Shown: positions 38,472 through 50,728, counted from the first letter of the stretch. The stretch is 64,000 nucleotides of DNA from Psychrobacter sp. WY6 (GCF_018448495.1 NZ_CP049902.1:2294001-2358000), one strand, 5' to 3'. The notes: generated by a model not told the origin, from the letters alone. Program-made: numbers and translations.

Positions 38472-41400
38472 ATGGATTTTTTTTGAACAACGCACCCGTA
38501 CCCAGCGAAGTCTATTGCTCTATGGGCTATTTTTTCTCATTGTCTTTGCCCATCTGGCAGTAGCGCTGGGTATCATGGCGCTGCTGCTAACGATATTTAC
38601 TGGTGGCATTTATCATTGGGTGTTGATACTGGTTGCTATCTGGACAATCGGTAGCTTTGTGATCGGTAGTTTTTTAGAGTACAGACGCTTAGAAGCGGGC
38701 GGTCGCGCTATTGCTCAGCGTGTGGGCGGGGTTCGGCTGTTTATCGACCACAGCCAAGATGCGTGGGAGCATAGTCAAGGGGTTGCTCACCAGCATGAGC
38801 CTATACCAAAGGTTCGTTTCAGCGCCCGTCATATCGCCGTGCGTGATGAGCGAGACTTCCCGCCTGTCTACCGTCGTTACTATGAGATTGCCCAGCAGCT
38901 AGCCATTGCTTCGGGTGTACGTATGCCGATTCTCTATGTATTGCCTGATGAGCAAGGTATTAATGGCTTCGTTGCTGGTCGTCATAGTCAAGATATGGTA
39001 GGTCGTCACTCAAGGCGCGCTTGATAAGCTGTCCGATGAGGGGCTGTATGGGCTGATAGGGCATGAATATGGTCATATCTTGCATGGTGATGCGACGTTT
39101 AATTTGCAACTGATGGTGGTACTGGCAGGCTTGCAATTACTCTATGACTGGAGTGATTCTATTAATAATTTTGGCGCTGGTAATCAGAATAGCCATCACA
39201 ATTATTTTGATGATGCGGTCAATCGACGCAATCTCTTGTCACAAAGAGTCGTCGATAGCCATGCGCGTAGCACTGAAGCTCAAACCGCCAACTTTACCAC
39301 CCATAGTGAATGGGTAAGCTATTGGCAAAGTCAATCACAAAGCCAGCAGTCGTCAGCTAAGAGCCAGTCACGATGGCTACAAAATAATAATAAGTTTGAT
39401 AGTCAAGCACCGCGCAATATTTGGACGTTGTTAATACATGGATTGAGTTTTTCGAGTATGGCCAGTGCGCAACTGATTAAACACAGCTTTAATCGCCAGC
39501 GTGAATTGCTTGCCGATGCGACCAGCGTGCAGCTGACACGCTCGCCGGCTATTATGGAAACCTTACAAGCCATTCATCAAGATTCGCTTGGTTCGCGCTT
39601 AACCAGTATCGCTGATATCAATGGTCTTAGTCATTTCTTCTTTGCCAGTAGTGGTGCTGATTTGGGTGACGTCTCTTGGTTTGCTACCCATCCGAGCTTG
39701 GCTGAGCGAATGAGTGCCATTAATGCCCACGCTTATCATGATTTTGCGGTAAAAGTAGCTAAAGAAAAGCGCATAAATCAACAGAAAATAAAAGAGATAT
39801 ATGAGCAGCGGCGATTAGGGAATTGGGGTTTCATAAAAGCAAATAGCCTAAGCGAAAACAAAAAAGAAAAAAATACCCAATCATCAATATTTGAAACTCA
39901 ATCAGCGTTAAATAACAATAAAATCAATAACGATAAAAGCCTTACTAATAACAGCAATGATGTTATAGACAAAGAAATTACCCCTTTTCCTGCAAATGAA
40001 ATAAAGAATGAGTTGGACGAAGATAAGGGACTGGAGTTTGTTATCGAGAAAGATGTCGTTGTTGCAGGACGTTTACAGGTTCAAGCGCAAGATACTGGTA
40101 TTCATCAGTTGCTCAAGCCATGGCAAGCAAAACCTGATAGCGATTTGCCATCGGATACATTGATTGGTATCGACGATAGACAAAAAGTTTCACTGCCGCA
40201 GTATATACTCAATCACAGTTATCACCCGCTTGGGGCGCAAGCTTTGATTGAAGCAGTTATGTTGTGCCATCAAGGTCGTATATATCAACGACTGAGAGTT
40301 ATGACTTGAGTGATATCTGGCTTGGACTTGCTAACGATAAAGCGTCTGCTGTTGAAATCGATAATAACGCTAGCGCTAATATTAGCAGCCACCCCCAATT
40401 TTTAGCGCATACGATAGATCATAAATTATTAGCGGCAGTGGCACATCTTGATAGGCGTTTAGACAACGCATTGATTGCATTGGCAATAAAGCAATTGAGT
40501 CAGCATGACCTGTCAGAAACTGCTATCAATGAATCACGCTTAAGATATGAAGCGAGTCAGAGCAATCAAGATCATCAACATTATGTGCAGCAAAAAAGTG
40601 TCGTACAATGCTGATGCGCTATCAACAGGGTATCATTGAGCTATTTGAACACTATCTAACGGCGGATTTAAGTCAACATTTGGCTGATAACATAGCCAGT
40701 GAAGATGGTGCTATGGATAAAACTAAGCCAGTATCAACGCACTCAGGAAAAATAGACTCTCGGTTGCCACCGATTTTATCATTATGGCAAGCGCTACAGT
40801 TGCAGCAATTATTACCGATATTGTCTGCCGTATTAAACGCTACAAAGGTCCAGTCGCATCTTCATCCTCAATCTTCTTCATCCTATCAATGGCAGCAAGT
40901 ATTGAACGCTGGCACGGATGATATTTATGACCAGATTGACCCTTCAGGACAGGTGTTTGATGGTCTCGATGTTGCGGCGAAAACAATGCTTATTTTATTG
41001 GCTTATCGCCTATCAAAAGATGTTAAGGGTCAGGTCGTATCAGCACTAGATAGCTCAGTACACATTTCAGCACCTACTTCAGTACTCGGCTATAATAATG
41101 ACAGTGTTGCTCACTATCTTGTGGATTTGCGGCGTCACGCACGTTTGATTGATATTGACTTAGCCGCCGTTAGTGACGCAAATTTGCAATGGCTACTATT
41201 GACTGCGCAAAATATAAATAGTATCCAGTTATTGGCAGTGATAGAAGCGGTGCCTATTTTATTAGCATCTGCCAGTCAATCATCTAGTTCTAAAGCCAAA
41301 CGTAATGATAATTATAGACAGAGGCAACAGGGCGGCGCTCAAATAGATTATAATGTGATTAATAATAAGCCTTATGATTACAATGATTACAATGATTACC

Positions 41401-41519
41401 GGCAATGGCTGAGCACATTGCATACGGTGATGTTACACGATACGATAGTCAGTCAAGATGAGTATGATTGCTTGTCCATGTTAGCCAATCATTGGTTAGG
41501 CGTTCGGCAGCTTTTTTGA
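38472..41519 (+). CDS. Very large M48 membrane metalloprotease (frameshifted)
   Basis: A zinc metalloprotease of the M48 (HtpX/Ste24-like) family. Two N-terminal transmembrane helices are followed by a cytosolic domain with the HExxH motif in IGHEYGHILHGD at about residue 196. The third-ligand region RELLADATSV is near 343, and ATHPSLAERM follows, typical of the family. After about residue 430 comes a 580-residue extension rich in Asn, Lys, Ser and Gln that is not part of the usual protease. Its later part (40320-41519) looks helical and contains many Leu-rich segments. Indels near 38485 (an extra T), 39000, 40290 and 40610 break the frame; one continuous gene of about 1015 codons is the best reading. 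It is probably functionally coupled to LemA. Confidence 0.82.
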
Positions 41520-41654
41520 GCAATTTAGTTGATGGTACTTAAGTAATTGTTTTGCTGGCAAGAAACGATATGTTCTTGACCTTTTCTTAATAGCATTTCT
41601 TTTGATAGTAAAAGCCTGTAAATTCATTTTAGATAAGTAGGATAGTAAATAAGC

Positions 41655-42539
41655 ATGAGTGATATCCGAGACCCGCTAATTGTATTGCAGCAGCGCATGC
41701 AGCAGCGCCAGATTTTAGCGATGATGGGTATCAATCAGTGGGTGCAGCCGAGCTCTGAAACCATGAATATCGCCGATATTTCTGCGCCTGCCTTGCCTGA
41801 TGCGGTTACAGCTAACGCTAGCATTGCATCTCATTCTAATGCTACTACTTCTACAACGAGCACCGAACAGCCAAGCATTGAATCTTCTAATATTGAACCC
41901 CCAAATATCGATACTATAAACGTCGCCATAGCAGATATGGTAGATGATGAGTCTAATCATTCTTATGATGACGCTAATGAAACAGGCTTAAGTCCTTCTG
42001 ACCAACAAAGCCCCGTCATCTATAGTTTTGACTCGACTGCCCCTGATATCTCCAAGCCGGCCGTTACCTCACTTGTAAATACGGTCGTTCAGCACACTAC
42101 GATTGATAATATAAACGACGCTCCGAGCTTTGAAGACGTTGGTTTTAAGGAAGAGGGCTTTAAAGAGGAAAGCTTTAAAAAGGTAGCACCATTTGATTTA
42201 CAAGGTGGTCGCTATGGCGATTGGGTAATTTTGGTTGATATCCAAGCCCTTAATAATGACAGCCAAAAGCTGTGGCAAAATATCACCCAGGCGCTATCCA
42301 TCAGTTGTGAGACAACCTCATTTCCTATTTGTGAAGGTATGGATACCGCTGAGCTTGCCAATGCCAGCCTTGCAGGATATGTCTTTAAAATTGGTCGTCG
42401 CGAAGAGATAAAAGTTGCCGCATTGACAGTGTTACCTGACGGTCTTGAGCATCCGAACTTTACCACTGTGCCGACACTCGATGAGATGCTGGCTGATAGT
42501 AGCCTTAAACGTCAGCTGTGGGAGCAGTTATCAAAGTAG
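41655..42539 (+). CDS. holD: Probable DNA polymerase III psi subunit (HolD-like) with long linker
   Basis: 294 residues, intact. Two ends resemble E. coli psi. The N-terminal peptide RQILAMMGINQWVQP (about 18-32) parallels psi's clamp-loader-binding LQQLGITQW segment. The C-terminal 110 residues (from GRYGDWVILVDIQAL at about 182 to LKRQLWEQLSK) parallel the chi-binding domain, including a VDIQAL/ALSIS strand-helix and the final ALWQQI-like helix. Between them are some 150 low-complexity residues (Ser, Asn, Asp, Thr) with a short tandem repeat FKEEGFKEESFKK. Psi links the clamp loader to chi and SSB. The call rests on remembered family features, not a search. It lies upstream of serC. Confidence 0.6.
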   Translation: MSDIRDPLIVLQQRMQQRQILAMMGINQWVQPSSETMNIADISAPALPDAVTANASIASHSNATTSTTSTEQPSIESSNIEPPNIDTINVAIADMVDDESNHSYDDANETGLSPSDQQSPVIYSFDSTAPDISKPAVTSLVNTVVQHTTIDNINDAPSFEDVGFKEEGFKEESFKKVAPFDLQGGRYGDWVILVDIQALNNDSQKLWQNITQALSISCETTSFPICEGMDTAELANASLAGYVFKIGRREEIKVAALTVLPDGLEHPNFTTVPTLDEMLADSSLKRQLWEQLSK

Positions 42540-42667
42540 TATTAAAGGCTTACCACTTACTATTATTACGACTACTACGGCAGAGATTAAAAAATAACGA
42601 TAACATTCACCTTTAACATTTAATCTTTAATAACCACGATGATTTCATCATATTTAGGATAATGATT

Positions 42668-43812
42668 ATGACCACTAAAGCCGCTCCTAACCGTGTACCC
42701 AACTTTTCAGCGGGACCTGCCACCATACCTACCGCCGTCTTATCACGCGCTCAAGAAGAGTTGCTTGATTGGCAGGGACGCGGTATGTCGGTCATGGAAG
42801 TGAGTCACCGTAGTAAAGAGTACATCGCGATTACTGAAAAAGCGGAAGCCAAATTGCGCTCGCTCATGGACATTCCAGATAACTATAAAGTGCTGTTTTT
42901 ACAAGGCGGTGCCAGCTTACAGTTTTCAGCGATTCCATTAAACTTATTAAATGGTAGCCGCGCAGATTTTTAACGACAGGTACTTGGTCTGGTAAAGCGG
43001 TTAAAGAAGCACAGCGCTATGCCAAACTGGGTTTGGGCGAGGTTAATGTGGTGGCAACGGGTAAAGACAGTAATTTTACTGACGTGCCAGCCCAAAGCGA
43101 TTGGAACCTAAGCGAAGATGCGGCGTATTTCCATTACTGCGCTAATGAGACCATTCATGGTTTGCAGATTTTTGAGCCGCCACAAGTCGATGCACCAATT
43201 ATCGCCGATATGTCTTCTTGCATTTTGTCACAGCCAATCGATGTCTCTAAATTTGGCATGATTTATGCGGGTGCGCAAAAAATATCGGGCCAGCAGGACT
43301 AATTATCGTCATTATTCGTGAAGATTTATTGGGCAAAGCGAGTGAGTGGTGCCCACTACTGATGAACTATGAACACCAAGCTGAAAAAGAGTCGATGTCA
43401 AACACGCCAGCGACCTATTCTTGGTATTTAGCAGGACTAGTATTTGATTGGTTAGAAGAGCAGGGCGGCGTTGCTGCTATTGGTAAAATCAACCAGCAAA
43501 AGCCGATTTACTCTCTATAAAACGATTGATGACAGCAGCTTTTATAGTAATCCCGTTGACCCCAAATATCGCTCTATCATGAACGTGCCGTTTACGTTAG
43601 CCGACAGCAGCCTTGATAAAGTGTTTTTAGAAGAGTCAGAGGCGGCGGGCCTCATGAATCTAAAAGGTCACCGCGATGTCGGCGGTATGCGCGCCAGTAT
43701 TTACAATGCAGTGTCATTAGAGTGGGTACAGCAGTTGGTTGACTTTATGATAGATTTTGAAAAAAACACGCTTAAGTTAGTACAGGCTTTGAAACAAAAG
43801 GCGCAACTTTAA
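42668..43812 (+). CDS. serC: Phosphoserine aminotransferase (frameshifted)
   Basis: A PLP enzyme converting 3-phosphohydroxypyruvate to phosphoserine (and the equivalent PdxB-route step for vitamin B6). Motifs are [50 protein letters not shown], and the PLP lysine in YAGAQK(N)IGPAG. The frame breaks there through loss of one A in a run. Other breaks lie near 42968 (a missing T) and 43505. The ATG at 42668 is preferred over 42662 because AGGA then has a nine-base spacing. Repaired length is about 380; a hairpin terminator follows. Confidence 0.94.
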
Positions 43813-43829
43813 GAGCTGCGTCTTTTTTT
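43797..43829 (+). terminator. Rho-independent terminator after serC
   Basis: The stem AAAGGCGCA / TGCGTCTTT overlaps the last codons of serC and is followed by a T7 run. Confidence 0.75.
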
Positions 43830-44014
43830 ATGTCTATTAGCGTTTTTTTAAGTAGCATAATGCGTTATGTAGCATCCTTAACACCGCAAAGCATTAGGTT
43901 AAAAACCTAAGTTTGTTATGATAAAATTTCTTCAATTGCCTATTTGCCGTCGTCGCGCATTTTTTATCCAAGTCGGTTTAGAGTAGAAGGTCGTTATGAG
44001 GGGTATTACTAGTC

Positions 44015-45846
44015 ATGATGCTAAAAAATACCATACTAAAAGCCGTCTTGCTTGTCATGACTAGCAGCTGGATACCTGTTAGTATCGCAGCGCCAATCAC
44101 CACGACTGCGCTTGGGCACAATAGTACCACTGAGATATTGACGTACCATACATGCCCTATGCCAATCCAAAGGCGCCCAAAGGTGGTACGCTTTCATTGG
44201 ATGCACGCGGCACCTTTAATGCGGCCAATAAATGGATGACCACAGGTGTGGCGATGGTTGGTACGGACTATCTGTATGATACCTTGATGACAGGCTCACT
44301 CAATGAAGCCTTTACCATGTATCCGCAGCTGGCAACCAAAGTAACTTATGACCCTGATGATACCAGTTGGATTATTTACCATATTAATCCTGCTGCGCGC
44401 TTTTGGGATGGCACGCCGGTCACCAGCAGTGACGTCAAAGCGACTTATGATGCACTGTTAAATAAGGTCCGATGTATATTCGCAGCTATTTGGGTGATAT
44501 TAAAATATTGAAATTATTAATAAGCAGCAAGTCAAATTTGTCTTTGCTTCTGAAGATAATCAAGAAATTCTATTAACGGTCGGACAGTTTCCTATTTTTG
44601 CCAAGTCCTCTATCGATACTGATTTTGAGAAAATCACTTTGACGCCATTGATGGGCAGTGGTCCTTATAAGTTAGGGCGTGTCGATGCAGGGCGCTCGGT
44701 CAGCTATGTACGTGACCCCAATTATTGGGGTCGTGATTTGATGGTCAATCGCGGTCGTTATAACTTCGATATGATTAAGTTTGTTTATTATCAAAGCGAT
44801 GAGATTGCCTTTGAAGGTTTTAAGTCTGGTCAATATCGTTTTCGCCCTGAGAATAAAGCGTCGAACTGGGCAACGGGCTATAAATTCCCTGCAGTCAAGG
44901 CAGGGATGATTAATAAAGAAACGATTAGCAGCGAAAACCCAGTACCAATGCAAGGGCTAGTGATGAATATGCGACGTCCCATCTTTCAAGATATTCGTGT
45001 TCGCCAAGCACTGAGCAAGGCTTATGACTTTGAGTGGATGAATAAGACCTTGTTTCATGGGCAGTATGAGCGCTTACAAAGCTTCTTTCATGGCTCCGAG
45101 CTTGCCGCAACAGGGATGCCATCTGCTGAAGAGATGCAGGTGCTTACGCCTTTATTACCCAAGCTTGAACCGCTGCAACGTCAAGCCGTATTAATGGAGT
45201 GGCAATTGCCTACCAGTGACGGTAGCGGCTTTAACCGTAAAGGACTGTTAGAAGCGCGGCAGCTGTTGCTAGATGCTGGGTTTTATTATAACGATATGAA
45301 ACTATATCAGCCCAATGGACAACTTGCTCAGATTGAGATATTGATGACAGGCGAAACCATGGGTCGGGTGCTGCTGCCATATATTCGAAATCTAAAGCGC
45401 TTGGGATTTGATGCGACGTTACGTCAAGTCGACGGACCACAATATTATGAGCGGGTACGCCGTTTCGATTATGATATGGTGGTCGATGTATTTGCTCAGA
45501 GTTTATCCCCTGGTGCGGAACAAGTTGGCTTTTGGGGTAGCTCAGCCGCTGACCAAGCGGGCAATAGAAACACTATTGGTATTAAAAATACGGCGATTGA
45601 CACAGTAATAGATCAGTTAGGCAAAGCCAAAAATCGTGATGAGATTGTTTTTATACTCAGGTGCTCGATCGCCTACTACGTGCTGGTCATTATTTAGTGC
45701 CCTTATACGGCAAATCAGCGACCAATGTCGCCTATTGGGATCAATATCGTCATACTGAAAAACTGCCCTCTAATGCCATCGGTATTGACTACTGGTGGAC
45801 GGATAAAGAAGCAGAAGCACATGTTAACCAATACTTGAAGCAATAA
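44015..45846 (+). CDS. yejA: Periplasmic peptide-binding protein, YejA-like (frameshifted)
   Basis: An extracellular solute-binding protein of family 5 (oligopeptide type). A signal peptide ending near VSIAAP is followed by YANPKAPKGGTLSL, an SBP_bac_5 N-terminal signature specific to the YejA branch. Then come DTLMTGSLNEAFTMYPQLA, FWDGTPVTSSDVKATYD, GSGPYKL and PIFQDIRVRQALSKAYDFEW. The C-terminal DRLLRAGHYLVPLY and YWWTDKEAEAHVN also match that branch. Indels lie near 44145, 44465, 44520 and 45655; repaired length is about 610. It supplies substrate to the yejBEF permease/ATPase encoded downstream, beyond gloB. Confidence 0.88.
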
Positions 45847-45949
45847 TTTAGAACAATAAAGGAAATAACGCTTCATCTTAAAATTTTATTTCGTTTAAAA
45901 ATCAATAAAAGACATCAGCAATAAAGATAACTACTGGTAAGGATTTAAT

Positions 45950-46727
45950 ATGACTATTCGCATTCACCCAATCAAAGCGTTCAATGATAATTATATTTGG
46001 ACATTGATTAATGAAAATAATAAACAGGCGATCGTGATTGATCCTGGTCAAGCTGAGCCTGTCATGAGTTATTTGGAAGAAAATAAATTAGAGCTAACGT
46101 CTATCTGGACGACTCATCATCATCATGACCATATCGGCGGTCGCAGAACTGCAAGAGTCTTATCCGATGACGCATCTGGTTGCGCATACTGAGCATAATG
46201 TCGATGAAGATCAAACCATCAAAGATGGCAGTACCGTCAGTGCGTGGGGCTGTGCAGCACAAGTATGGGATGTGTCCGGTCATACCGCAAGCCACGTGGC
46301 GTATATTTTAGATATCGATGGACAGAAGCATTGTTTTTGCGGTGATACCTTATTTAGTGCTGGATGCGGACGGGTATTTACGGGGACGATTGAGCAATTA
46401 CACAACAGCTTTAAGCGTTTAAATGGTTTACCAGCTGAGACGCTACTATATCCTGCGCATGAATACACTGCCAGTAATCTGCGCTTTGGACTATCTATTG
46501 AACCTACTAATGACGCAATGCAGCAAGCACTGATTCAAGCAGAAGAAAAAACCACTCAAAGTATTCCGACGTTGCCAGTCACTCTAGAACATGAACGTGC
46601 GATCAATGTATTTTTACGGACGCAAGAGCCGAGTGTGATAGCAGGGGTGAAGTCTAAAACAACTATCGATGATGATAAATCTTTGGCTGTATTTGCTGCG
46701 TTACGTGAGCTTAAAAATAGCTTTTAA
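45950..46727 (+). CDS. gloB: Hydroxyacylglutathione hydrolase, glyoxalase II (frameshifted)
   Basis: A metallo-beta-lactamase-fold enzyme hydrolysing S-lactoylglutathione to lactate and glutathione, the second step of methylglyoxal detoxification. The binuclear metal motif TTHHHHDHIGG lies at about residue 53. It is followed by DVSGHTASHVAYI, FCGDTLFSAGCGR and the glutathione-binding PAHEYTASNLRFG. A single indel near 46140 separates the metal motif from the rest; repaired length is 259. It lies between yejA and yejB on the same strand, an arrangement that splits the transporter cluster. Confidence 0.93.
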
Positions 46728-46817
46728 ACCATAACGGGCGCTTCGACTGACGTTTCGATAGTTATTAGCTGCGTATTCTTTCTGTCGTCATATTTATTAT
46801 CTTAGGAAGCCGTCGTT

Positions 46818-47883
46818 ATGGGTCGTTATATCTTAAAAAGGTTACTACTGATATTACCGACGCTTTTTTGATATTGCTCGCAAACTTTGTGATTGTACAA
46901 GCAGCGCCTGGTGGTCCTGTCGAGCAGCAACTGGCGCTTATTGAGCAAGGGGCAAAAGACAATGCGCTTGGCGGTAATATTGGCGCGGGTAGTGCGGGAA
47001 ATAACAGTACCTATCAAGGTACGCGTGGCTTATCTGAGGAAATGGTTGCAGCGATTAATGCCCAATACGGCTTTGATAAATCGGCACCTGAGCGCTTTTG
47101 GCTCATGTTAAAGAATTACGCTCAGCTAGATTTCGGTGAGTCTTTTTTTAAAGGGCAGTCGGTAACAGATTTAATTATCGAGAAATTACCCGTTTCTATC
47201 TCGCTTGGACTCTGGAGCACGCTGCTGATTTATATGATAGCGATTCCACTAGGTATCTATAAAGCCATGCATCATGGTCGGGGATTGATAAAGTTACTGC
47301 TATGCTACTGGCTATCGGGCATGCAATACCTGTTTTCGTATTTGCCGTTATATTACTGGTGTTTTTTGCCGGTGGTAGCTACTGGAATATCTTTCCACTG
47401 CAAGGATTAACTTCTGAGAACTTCGATCAATTAAGCGCGCTGGGTAAAATCAAAGATTACTTTTGGCATTTAGCGCTACCACTGCTGGCAAGTACGATTG
47501 GCGGTTTCGCTGGCTTGACTTATTTGACCAAGTTTAGCTTTTTAGAAGAGCTGGGTAAGCAATATGTGCTTACTGCTCGTGCCAAAGGCTTGGCTGAGCG
47601 TCAAGTGCTATACGGACACGTGTTTCGTAATGCCATGCTGATTATTATTGCAGGTATTCCAGCGGCTATCGTTGGCATTTTCTTTGCCGGAAACTTCTTA
47701 ATCGAGATTATTTTTAAACTTGATGGTTTGGGGTTGTTAGGTTTTGAAGCCATTCAGCAGCGCGATTATCCGGTGATATTTGGTACATTGTTTATTTTTA
47801 CCTTGGTCGGACTGTTATTACAGTTAATCAGTGATTTGAGTTATCACTTGATTGATCCTCGTATTGATTTTGAGGGGCGATAA
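46818..47883 (+). CDS. yejB: Oligopeptide ABC transporter permease YejB (frameshifted)
   Basis: An inner-membrane permease of the DppB/OppB type. The start ATG at 46818 follows AGGAAG, giving [17 protein letters not shown]; one T is missing near 46868, and the protein then continues as a typical first transmembrane helix ([20 protein letters not shown]). TMs follow, then the EAA-loop signature [26 protein letters not shown] second break lies near 47300. Length is about 356. Its TAA overlaps the ATG of yejE (TAATG), indicating coupling. Confidence 0.9.
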
Positions 47884-48974
47884 TGTCAGATAAAATATCA
47901 AATCATCCGTTACCTTCAACGCACATCTGCATCTCCTGTCTCTATGCCAAAAAAACGTCGCCTAAATCCTATCTGGCAGGCACGCCTCAACCGCTTTCGC
48001 CGTAATTGTCTAGGCGTCGTATCATTATTCATTTTTGTGCTGATATTCGTCATTTGTATGGCAGCCAATGTGATTGCCAATGACAAGCCGCTACTGGTGC
48101 AGTATCAAGGCGATTATTACTTTCCTGTCCTAAAAGCCTATCCTGAAACGGCTTTTGGTGGGGTGTTTGAGACTGAAGCCAATTATAAAGACCCTGCGGT
48201 GCAAACGCTGATTAATGAGCAGGGTTTTTACATTATGCCGCCGATTCCATTTGCCGATCAGACACCAAACGTTGAGCTGGGTATTCCATATCCAGCAGCG
48301 CCCAATAGCCAGAATTGGCTTGGTACTGATGACTTAGGCCGTGATGTGTTGGCACGGATACTTTATGGCATGCGCGTGTCATTATTGTTTGGTTTAGCAT
48401 TAACACTTGCTGGGGCAGTGATTGGCATCATCGTCGGTGCGATACAAGGCTATTACGGTGGTTGGATAGATTTGGCAGGGCAGCGCTTCATGGAAGTATG
48501 GGGCGGTATGCCGCAGCTGTTTATGATTATTATTTTGGTCAGCTTATTCAGCCCTAGTATCTTCATGCTATTTGCTATGATGTTATTATTTGGTTGGATG
48601 GGACTGGTTGGTTTGGTACGGGCAGAGTTTTTGCGCGCGCGTAACTTTGACTATGTGCGTGCTGCGCGTAATCTTGGGGTATCGGACAGTCAAATCATGC
48701 TAAGGCATATCTTGCCCAATGCCCTAGCGTCAAGCTTGTCACAACTGCCATTTATATTAACAGCTATATTATTGCTTTAACGGCACTAGACTTTTTAGGT
48801 TATGGCTTGCCGCCTGGGTCACCGTCTCTCGGCGAGCTGATGGTACAAGGGAAAAATAACCTAGATGCACCATGGCTTGCGCTATCTGGGTTTTTTAGTT
48901 TGACCTTTATCTTATCATTGCTGATTTTCGTTGGCGAAGCGCTACGTGATGCCTTTGATCCGAGGCGCTCCTGA
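47883..48974 (+). CDS. yejE: Oligopeptide ABC transporter permease YejE (frameshifted)
   Basis: The partner inner-membrane permease (DppC/OppC type). The start at 47883 overlaps the yejB stop; an indel near 47930 moves the frame into MPKKRRLNPIWQARLNRF. The first transmembrane helix is followed by the long periplasmic loop, the LGTDDLGRDVLARILYGMRVS block and the EAA loop FDYVRAARNLGVSDSQIMLRHIL. Loss of one G near 48763 truncates the readable frame; repaired, it continues YIIALTALDFLGYGLPPG to a stop at 48974. About 363 residues. Confidence 0.9.
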
Positions 48975-48975
48975 T

Positions 48976-50728
48976 ATGACAACTGATGATGTGACAACTG
49001 ATGATGTGATAACGACTAATATAACGACTACTAAGCAAAGTGTTACTGAGCACAATGCCCATTCAAATAACAATCATAGCAATAGCCAAAATAAGCTTAT
49101 GCTGAGCGTCGATAAACTTAGCATCGTCACGGACGCAGGCAGCGTTCTGGTCGATAAACTATCGTATGAGCTACGGCAAGGGCAGACGTTAGCGATAGTA
49201 GGTGAATCAGGCTCTGGCAAATCCATTGCAAGTCTCGCGCTATTAGGCTTATTGCCAGACAGTTTGACTGTTAGCGGTGAGGTGAAGCTGGCAGGGTCAG
49301 CAGGTTTGACTGTGCTACCGATAGCCAATGCCAATGTTGGTGTTAGTGCTAAGGCACGTAACGCTGCGCTGCGCTCTATTCGCGGACAGCGCATCGGCAT
49401 GGTGTTTCAAGAGCCGATGACAGCGCTCAATCCACTACATACAGTTGCCAAACAAATTGCTGAATCACTACGTCTAGTTGGTGTGCCCAAGAAACAATGG
49501 CAAAGCCAAACAATCGATTTACTAAATGATGTCAATATTACCAATCCGATTGATAAGTTGAACCGCTATCCGCACGAGTTATCAGGTGGTCAACGTCAAC
49601 GGGTCATGATTGCCATGGCATTGGCACAGCAGCCTGATATTTTAATCGCTGATGAGCCGACCACCGCGCTTGATGTTACTCTCCAACATGAGATTCTCGC
49701 TCTATTAGATGATCTTAAGCGTCAGCATAATATGGCGATGGTGCTTATTAGCCATGACCTCAATCTGGTCAGGCGCTACAGTGATGACGTCATCGTGATG
49801 CGCCAAGGACAGACGATTGAGCAAGGGCAAACCGCAGCGGTGTTTAACCAGCCCAAAGCCGAATATACCCGCTCGCTAATCAAACAAGACTTTGGCCAAG
49901 CACTGAACTTCTCTAATGATGATAAATTCAGCAATCAACCGTATTGCAAGTCAGCAATTTACAAGTACAGTTTCCCATTGAAAAAGTCTGTTTGGTGGTA
50001 CTAAGCGCTGGTTTGATGCGGTAAAAAATGTTGATATGACGCTACAGAAAGGGTGGGCGTTAGGCATTGTAGGTGAGTCAGGCTCTGGAAAAACCACCAT
50101 CGCACTTGCGTTAAGTCAATTACTTAGCAATCAAGCGCGTGTGGGTGGCGAAATAATGGTCAATGGACAAGATATTTCAGTATTGTCCAAGGGTGAGCTA
50201 CGTCAGTTTCGCTCGCAAATTCAAATGGTATTTCAAGACCCATTTGCCAGTATCAATCCACGTATGACGGTGATGCAAATCGTTGAAGAAGGATTGCTCG
50301 TACAAGGCGTTGATAAGGCAGCACGGCAGCAGGCAGTGATGGATAGCCTTACTACCGTGCATCTGCCAGCTGAGTTTTCGCATCGCTATCCGCATGAGCT
50401 ATCAGGTGGTCAGCGTCAGCGTGTCGCACTTGCGCGCGCCCTTATTATGCAGCCGAGTCTATTGATATTGGATGAGCCGACGTCCGCGCTTGATAGTACC
50501 ACGCAGGTGACCGTCGTTAATTTACTACGTGAAATTCAGGAAAAATTGCAAAAAATGCAAATCAGCTATGTGTTTATTAGTCATGACTTAAAAGTGGTGC
50601 GCGCCTTATGTCAGCAAATTATGGTGCTTAAAGATGGCATATGTATTGAGTCTGGACGTACTGAAGATATTTTTAATAGCCCACAGCATCCCTATGCGCA
50701 GCAGTTGCTGCAGGCGAGTATGATTTAG
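48976..50728 (+). CDS. yejF: Oligopeptide ABC transporter ATPase YejF, two NBDs (frameshifted)
   Basis: A fused double ATPase energising the Yej importer. NBD1 has Walker A VGESGSGKSIASLALLG (about residue 76), signature LSGGQRQRVMIAMALAQQ and Walker B ILIADEPTTALD. NBD2 has Walker A VGESGSGKTTIALALSQ (after 50070), LSGGQRQRVALARAL and LLILDEPTSALD. An indel near 49985 separates the halves; repaired length is about 584. The start codon is two bases past the yejE stop. The N-terminus has a 15-base tandem repeat encoding TTDDV twice and a Thr/Asn-rich leader of about 40 residues not expected in YejF. Confidence 0.92.
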
